The notes under the pieces were generated by a model that was not told the origin of the DNA, did not search any database, and saw nothing but the letters and a program-made list of their open reading frames with translations. Source: Clostridium folliculivorans (lineage in GTDB: Bacteria > Bacillota > Clostridia > Clostridiales > Clostridiaceae). Taken from it: DNA of 64,000 nt. The translations under genes were made by a program, and so were the position numbers. Below, in pieces: positions 62,004 through 64,000 of the stretch (its first letter is position 1; each line of letters starts with the position of its first letter). The DNA is taken from the NCBI RefSeq assembly GCF_024341905.1, contig NZ_BQXY01000002.1, positions 682,001 through 746,000 on the forward strand, in the 5' to 3' direction.

Positions 62004-62014
62004 CAATTATAATG

Positions 62015-62056
62015 GGTTGATGCAAGATGAGGCACTTTGGTTCATCCGTATCAACC
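62015..62056 (+). terminator. Weak terminator-like hairpin
   Basis: GGTTGAT/ATCAACC with an inner GATGA/TCATC pair, followed by TACTTTTA on the plus strand, 12 bases after the membrane gene stop. Confidence 0.45.
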
Positions 62057-62112
62057 TACTTTTATAAGCAAGATTGAGTTTAGATTTAAATTTTACTATA
62101 ACTCGAACATCT

Positions 62113-62454
62113 CTATTTATCTTTCGAATTGCAAAAAGCTATATACTTGTCACTCCACACTTTAAGACTATCCAAAACTTCTATAAATTCCTTTCCAATA
62201 TCGCTTAAATCATATTCAACCTTTGGAGGAATCTGAGCATAAACTGTTCTATTAACCACGCCATACTCTTCTAAAGCACGTAATTGCTTAGTTAGTGTAG
62301 CTTGTGTTATCTCTGGCAAAAGTCTTTGTAGTTCGTTAAACCTAAACTTTCTTTCGCTTAAATGATGTAGAATAATCACCGCCCATTTTCCTGATAATAT
62401 CTTTTGAGCAGTAGCATATGGGCATTTTCCAAATAGTTCTTCCTGTGTTAACAT
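62113..62454 (-). CDS. HxlR/DUF24 family transcriptional regulator
   Basis: A 113-residue winged-helix regulator of the HxlR (DUF24) family: FGKCPYATAQKILSGKWAV at the start, LHHLSERKFRFNELQRLLP, ITQATLTKQLRALEEYGVV and VEYDLSDIGKEF. Cys11 lies in the position used for redox sensing by family members such as QorR and YodB. It is divergent from the QOR2-like gene, the usual partner of this family. GGAGG lies before the ATG. Confidence 0.9.
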   Translation of the reverse strand: MLTQEELFGKCPYATAQKILSGKWAVIILHHLSERKFRFNELQRLLPEITQATLTKQLRALEEYGVVNRTVYAQIPPKVEYDLSDIGKEFIEVLDSLKVWSDKYIAFCNSKDK

Positions 62455-62467
62455 ATATCCTCCTTAT

Positions 62468-62568
62468 ATGGATGTACCACTTCGTAATAAAATTTATATT
62501 TTCAAATTCTCCTCTCAAAACCCAGAGGAGTTTTTAAAATAGATTTAGGATCAAAGTGGTATATCTTT
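62468..62568 (+). repeat. Interspersed palindromic repeat R1, copy
   Basis: GGATGTACCACTTCGTAATAAAA at the left, TTTTCAAATTCTCCTCT/AGAGGAGTTTTTAAAA inner arms and AAAGTGGTATATC at the right. It sits right behind the HxlR gene's ribosome binding site, in the divergent region. Confidence 0.85.
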
Positions 62569-62704
62569 AGTATCTTTTTAGATACTATGTATTAAAAATG
62601 ATTGTACTTGTTTAATTTAATGTAAGCAAATATAATTTGTGTATAGTTAATTATATCACTGAAATTTTTGATAAACAAATAAAACCTATATGGAGGAATA
62701 AAAT

Positions 62705-63574
62705 ATGAAGATATTAGTAACAGGTGCTACAGGAAAATTAGGTTCAAAGGTTGTGGAAATATTATTGAAGGCTGTACCGGCAAGTGATCTTGTTGTTAGT
62801 GTTCGTAATCCTGAGAAGGCAGAAGGCTTAAAAAATAGAGGTGTTGAAGTTAGACAAGGCGACTTTGATCATCCTGAAACACTAACTACAGCTTTTGCTG
62901 GAGTTGACAGATTACTTATCATTTCAGCTGACGGTGATAACGAAACAAGAATAAGACAGCACTCAAATGCAGTAGCTGCAGCAAAAAAGGCTAACGTTAA
63001 ATTCATTGCATATACTAGCGTAGGAAATGCAAGTGAAAGTTCCTTATTCCTGGCTCCAGTACATCGTTCTACAGAAGAAGCTATCTTAAAAACTGGTATT
63101 CCTTACTGTTTCCTAAGAAATAACTGGTACCTAGAAAATGAAATTGGAAGTATTCAAGGAGTATTGGCAGGTGCACCTTGGTTAACATCTGCAGGGTCAG
63201 GTAAGGTAGGCTGGGCATTACAGCAGGATTATGCAGAGGCCGCTGCAGCAGTACTATCCGGAGACGGGTTTGACAATACAATCTTTGAGCTTTCAGGAGA
63301 ATCAATGACTCAAGAACAATTAGCTGCTTCCCTTGGATCTGTATTAGGTAAAGAAGTAGCAGTTCATCAAGTAGATGATGCCGTTTATGCTAATGCAATG
63401 AGAGGTGCTGGAGTACCTGATTTTGTAGTCCCTATGCTTGTGGACATACAAAAAGCTATTAGAGATGGAGCACTAGATATAAAGAGTAACGATTTTGAAA
63501 AACTTATCGGTCGTAAAGCAACACCAATCAGCGAAGGACTTGCACAAATCGTTAGTGCTATCTCCAACAAATAG
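62705..63574 (+). CDS. NmrA-type/QOR2 NAD(P)H oxidoreductase
   Basis: A 289-residue NmrA-like short-chain dehydrogenase. The nucleotide-binding start is ILVTGATGKLGSKVVE, followed by DLVVSVRNPEK, VEVRQGDFDHPE, FIAYTSVGNA and TGIPYCFLRNNWY. This resembles quinone oxidoreductase 2 (QOR2/YtfG), which reduces quinones with NADPH. Its codon use and base composition look more GC-rich than neighbours (EAAAAVLSGDGF is Ala-rich). The pairing with a divergent HxlR regulator fits QorR-Qor2 systems, where the regulator responds to oxidants. Confidence 0.85.
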   Translation: MKILVTGATGKLGSKVVEILLKAVPASDLVVSVRNPEKAEGLKNRGVEVRQGDFDHPETLTTAFAGVDRLLIISADGDNETRIRQHSNAVAAAKKANVKFIAYTSVGNASESSLFLAPVHRSTEEAILKTGIPYCFLRNNWYLENEIGSIQGVLAGAPWLTSAGSGKVGWALQQDYAEAAAAVLSGDGFDNTIFELSGESMTQEQLAASLGSVLGKEVAVHQVDDAVYANAMRGAGVPDFVVPMLVDIQKAIRDGALDIKSNDFEKLIGRKATPISEGLAQIVSAISNK

Positions 63575-63590
63575 AATAAAGTCTTAGGAA

Positions 63591-63687
63591 TAGATAAACT
63601 ACTTCAATCCTTAAACTCAAATAATAATTACGGTTATTCTACGAATCATTATTTGGATAAATTCTAACATGAAGTAGTTTATCTATA
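63591..63687. repeat. Interspersed palindromic repeat R2, best copy
   Basis: TAGATAAACTACTTCAATCC at the left and GAAGTAGTTTATCTAT at the right are near-perfect inverted arms. The middle contains TTAAACTCAAATAATAA, TTCTACGAATCA and TTATTTGGATAAATTC. Other copies are at 2790, 51043 and 54980. Confidence 0.8.
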
Positions 63688-63698
63688 AATTTATACTT

Positions 63699-64000
63699 TT
63701 AATAAGTTGATACTATCTCTTTTAATAATTCAATATTTTTATTCATATCCCCCCTCACTTCTAACCTGTGACCAGCTCCTTCTATTAATTTCAAATAAAT
63801 ATTTTCTTTCTTACAGTGTTCCTTAAGAGTTTCAGTATCTAAAAATTTATCTTTTGTGCCAGCAATTACAGTAATAATATTTTTATCCTTCTTAATATAA
63901 GGTAATGTTTCATTCAAAGGCGTCAAATATATGTGTCTTGCTTTAATACATAACTTTTCCTCAATCCACCCTGCAACTGCTGTGCCCATGCTTTTCGAAA
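63699..64000 (-). CDS. Alpha/beta hydrolase, C-terminal part
   Basis: The frame enters from the right edge and ends at 63699. It starts within a nucleophile-elbow motif (SKSMGTAVAGW), has a catalytic-acid region ITVIAGTKDKFLD and the catalytic His in GAGHRLEV near the C-terminus, the order of alpha/beta hydrolases. The true start is outside the window; the ATG at 63989 lies inside the elbow and is not the start. A small esterase- or peptidase-like enzyme is likely. Confidence 0.75.
   Translation of the reverse strand, partial: SKSMGTAVAGWIEEKLCIKARHIYLTPLNETLPYIKKDKNIITVIAGTKDKFLDTETLKEHCKKENIYLKLIEGAGHRLEVRGDMNKNIELLKEIVSTY

Noticed and set aside
1-64000. Search for tRNA, rRNA, transposase, integrase and CRISPR
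   Set aside because: None seen by eye; tRNA scanning software was not available, so small RNA genes could still be missed.

Overview
The window is a low-GC chromosomal segment that reads as Clostridium sensu stricto. Almost every gene has a strong GGAGG-type ribosome binding site. There are sporulation-type SPOCS (DUF3794) proteins, a CBO0543-family membrane protein, a clostridial alpha-glucoside PTS operon and a ykkC-type (guanidine-I) riboswitch. I see no rRNA, tRNA, transposase, integrase or CRISPR array. Most genes lie on the minus strand. Product names are my family recognition from the translated sequence and no database search was run.

Layout. (1) 0-16 kb: small housekeeping or stress genes, mostly minus strand. 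These are four GNAT acetyltransferases (one PaiA-like), two class I methyltransferases, two Nudix hydrolases, a DJ-1/PfpI protein, a CPBP protease, a HELMH metalloprotein, small membrane proteins, and a half-size DMT/EamA transporter under a ykkC/guanidine-I riboswitch. A B3/4-domain gene here is split by one in-frame TGA. (2) 16.3-29.8 kb: a large surface-protein locus. It has a SPOCS protein, a DUF11+SPOCS chimera, a 2692-residue protein with about 18 DUF11-like repeats, and a divergent 1143-residue relative. None has a signal peptide, which together with the SPOCS domains suggests mother-cell-made spore surface proteins. (3) 29.9-32.2 kb: a three-gene operon of TIM-barrel isomerase-like, S51 peptidase-like and HAD proteins. 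(4) 32.2-42.1 kb: mixed single genes, including an orphan GHKL (Hsp90/MORC-like) ATPase, a DUF4180 protein and a nucleotidyltransferase-like protein. (5) 42.1-49.9 kb: a complete Wadjet operon (jetD-jetA-jetB-jetC), an SMC-type defence against plasmids, with overlapping genes. (6) 51.2-56.9 kb: PTS EIIA, GH4 6-phospho-alpha-glucosidase, PTS EIICB, a hemerythrin-like protein and an RpiR regulator, with three AACATGTT palindromes before the PTS operon. (7) 57-64 kb: a MerR-methyltransferase fusion with a textbook 19-bp-spacer MerR promoter, a decayed AraC gene, a decayed metallo-beta-lactamase-fold gene, an HxlR regulator divergent from a QOR2-type reductase, and the end of an alpha/beta hydrolase.

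Two genome-scale patterns stand out. First, the intergenic DNA carries at least four families of short (about 60-110 bp) imperfect-palindrome interspersed repeats, a recurrent promoter-like repeat, and terminators that share one stem sequence. Second, there are many decaying genes: a B3/4 gene with an internal stop, a GNAT C-terminal fragment, a frameshifted membrane protein, a 5'-less PH-like gene, an MCP tail, an unidentified C-terminal fragment, an AraC stub and an MBL gene with a frameshift and a stop. The only complete system I recognise as a defence system is Wadjet. The least explained system is the signal-less DUF11/SPOCS cluster.
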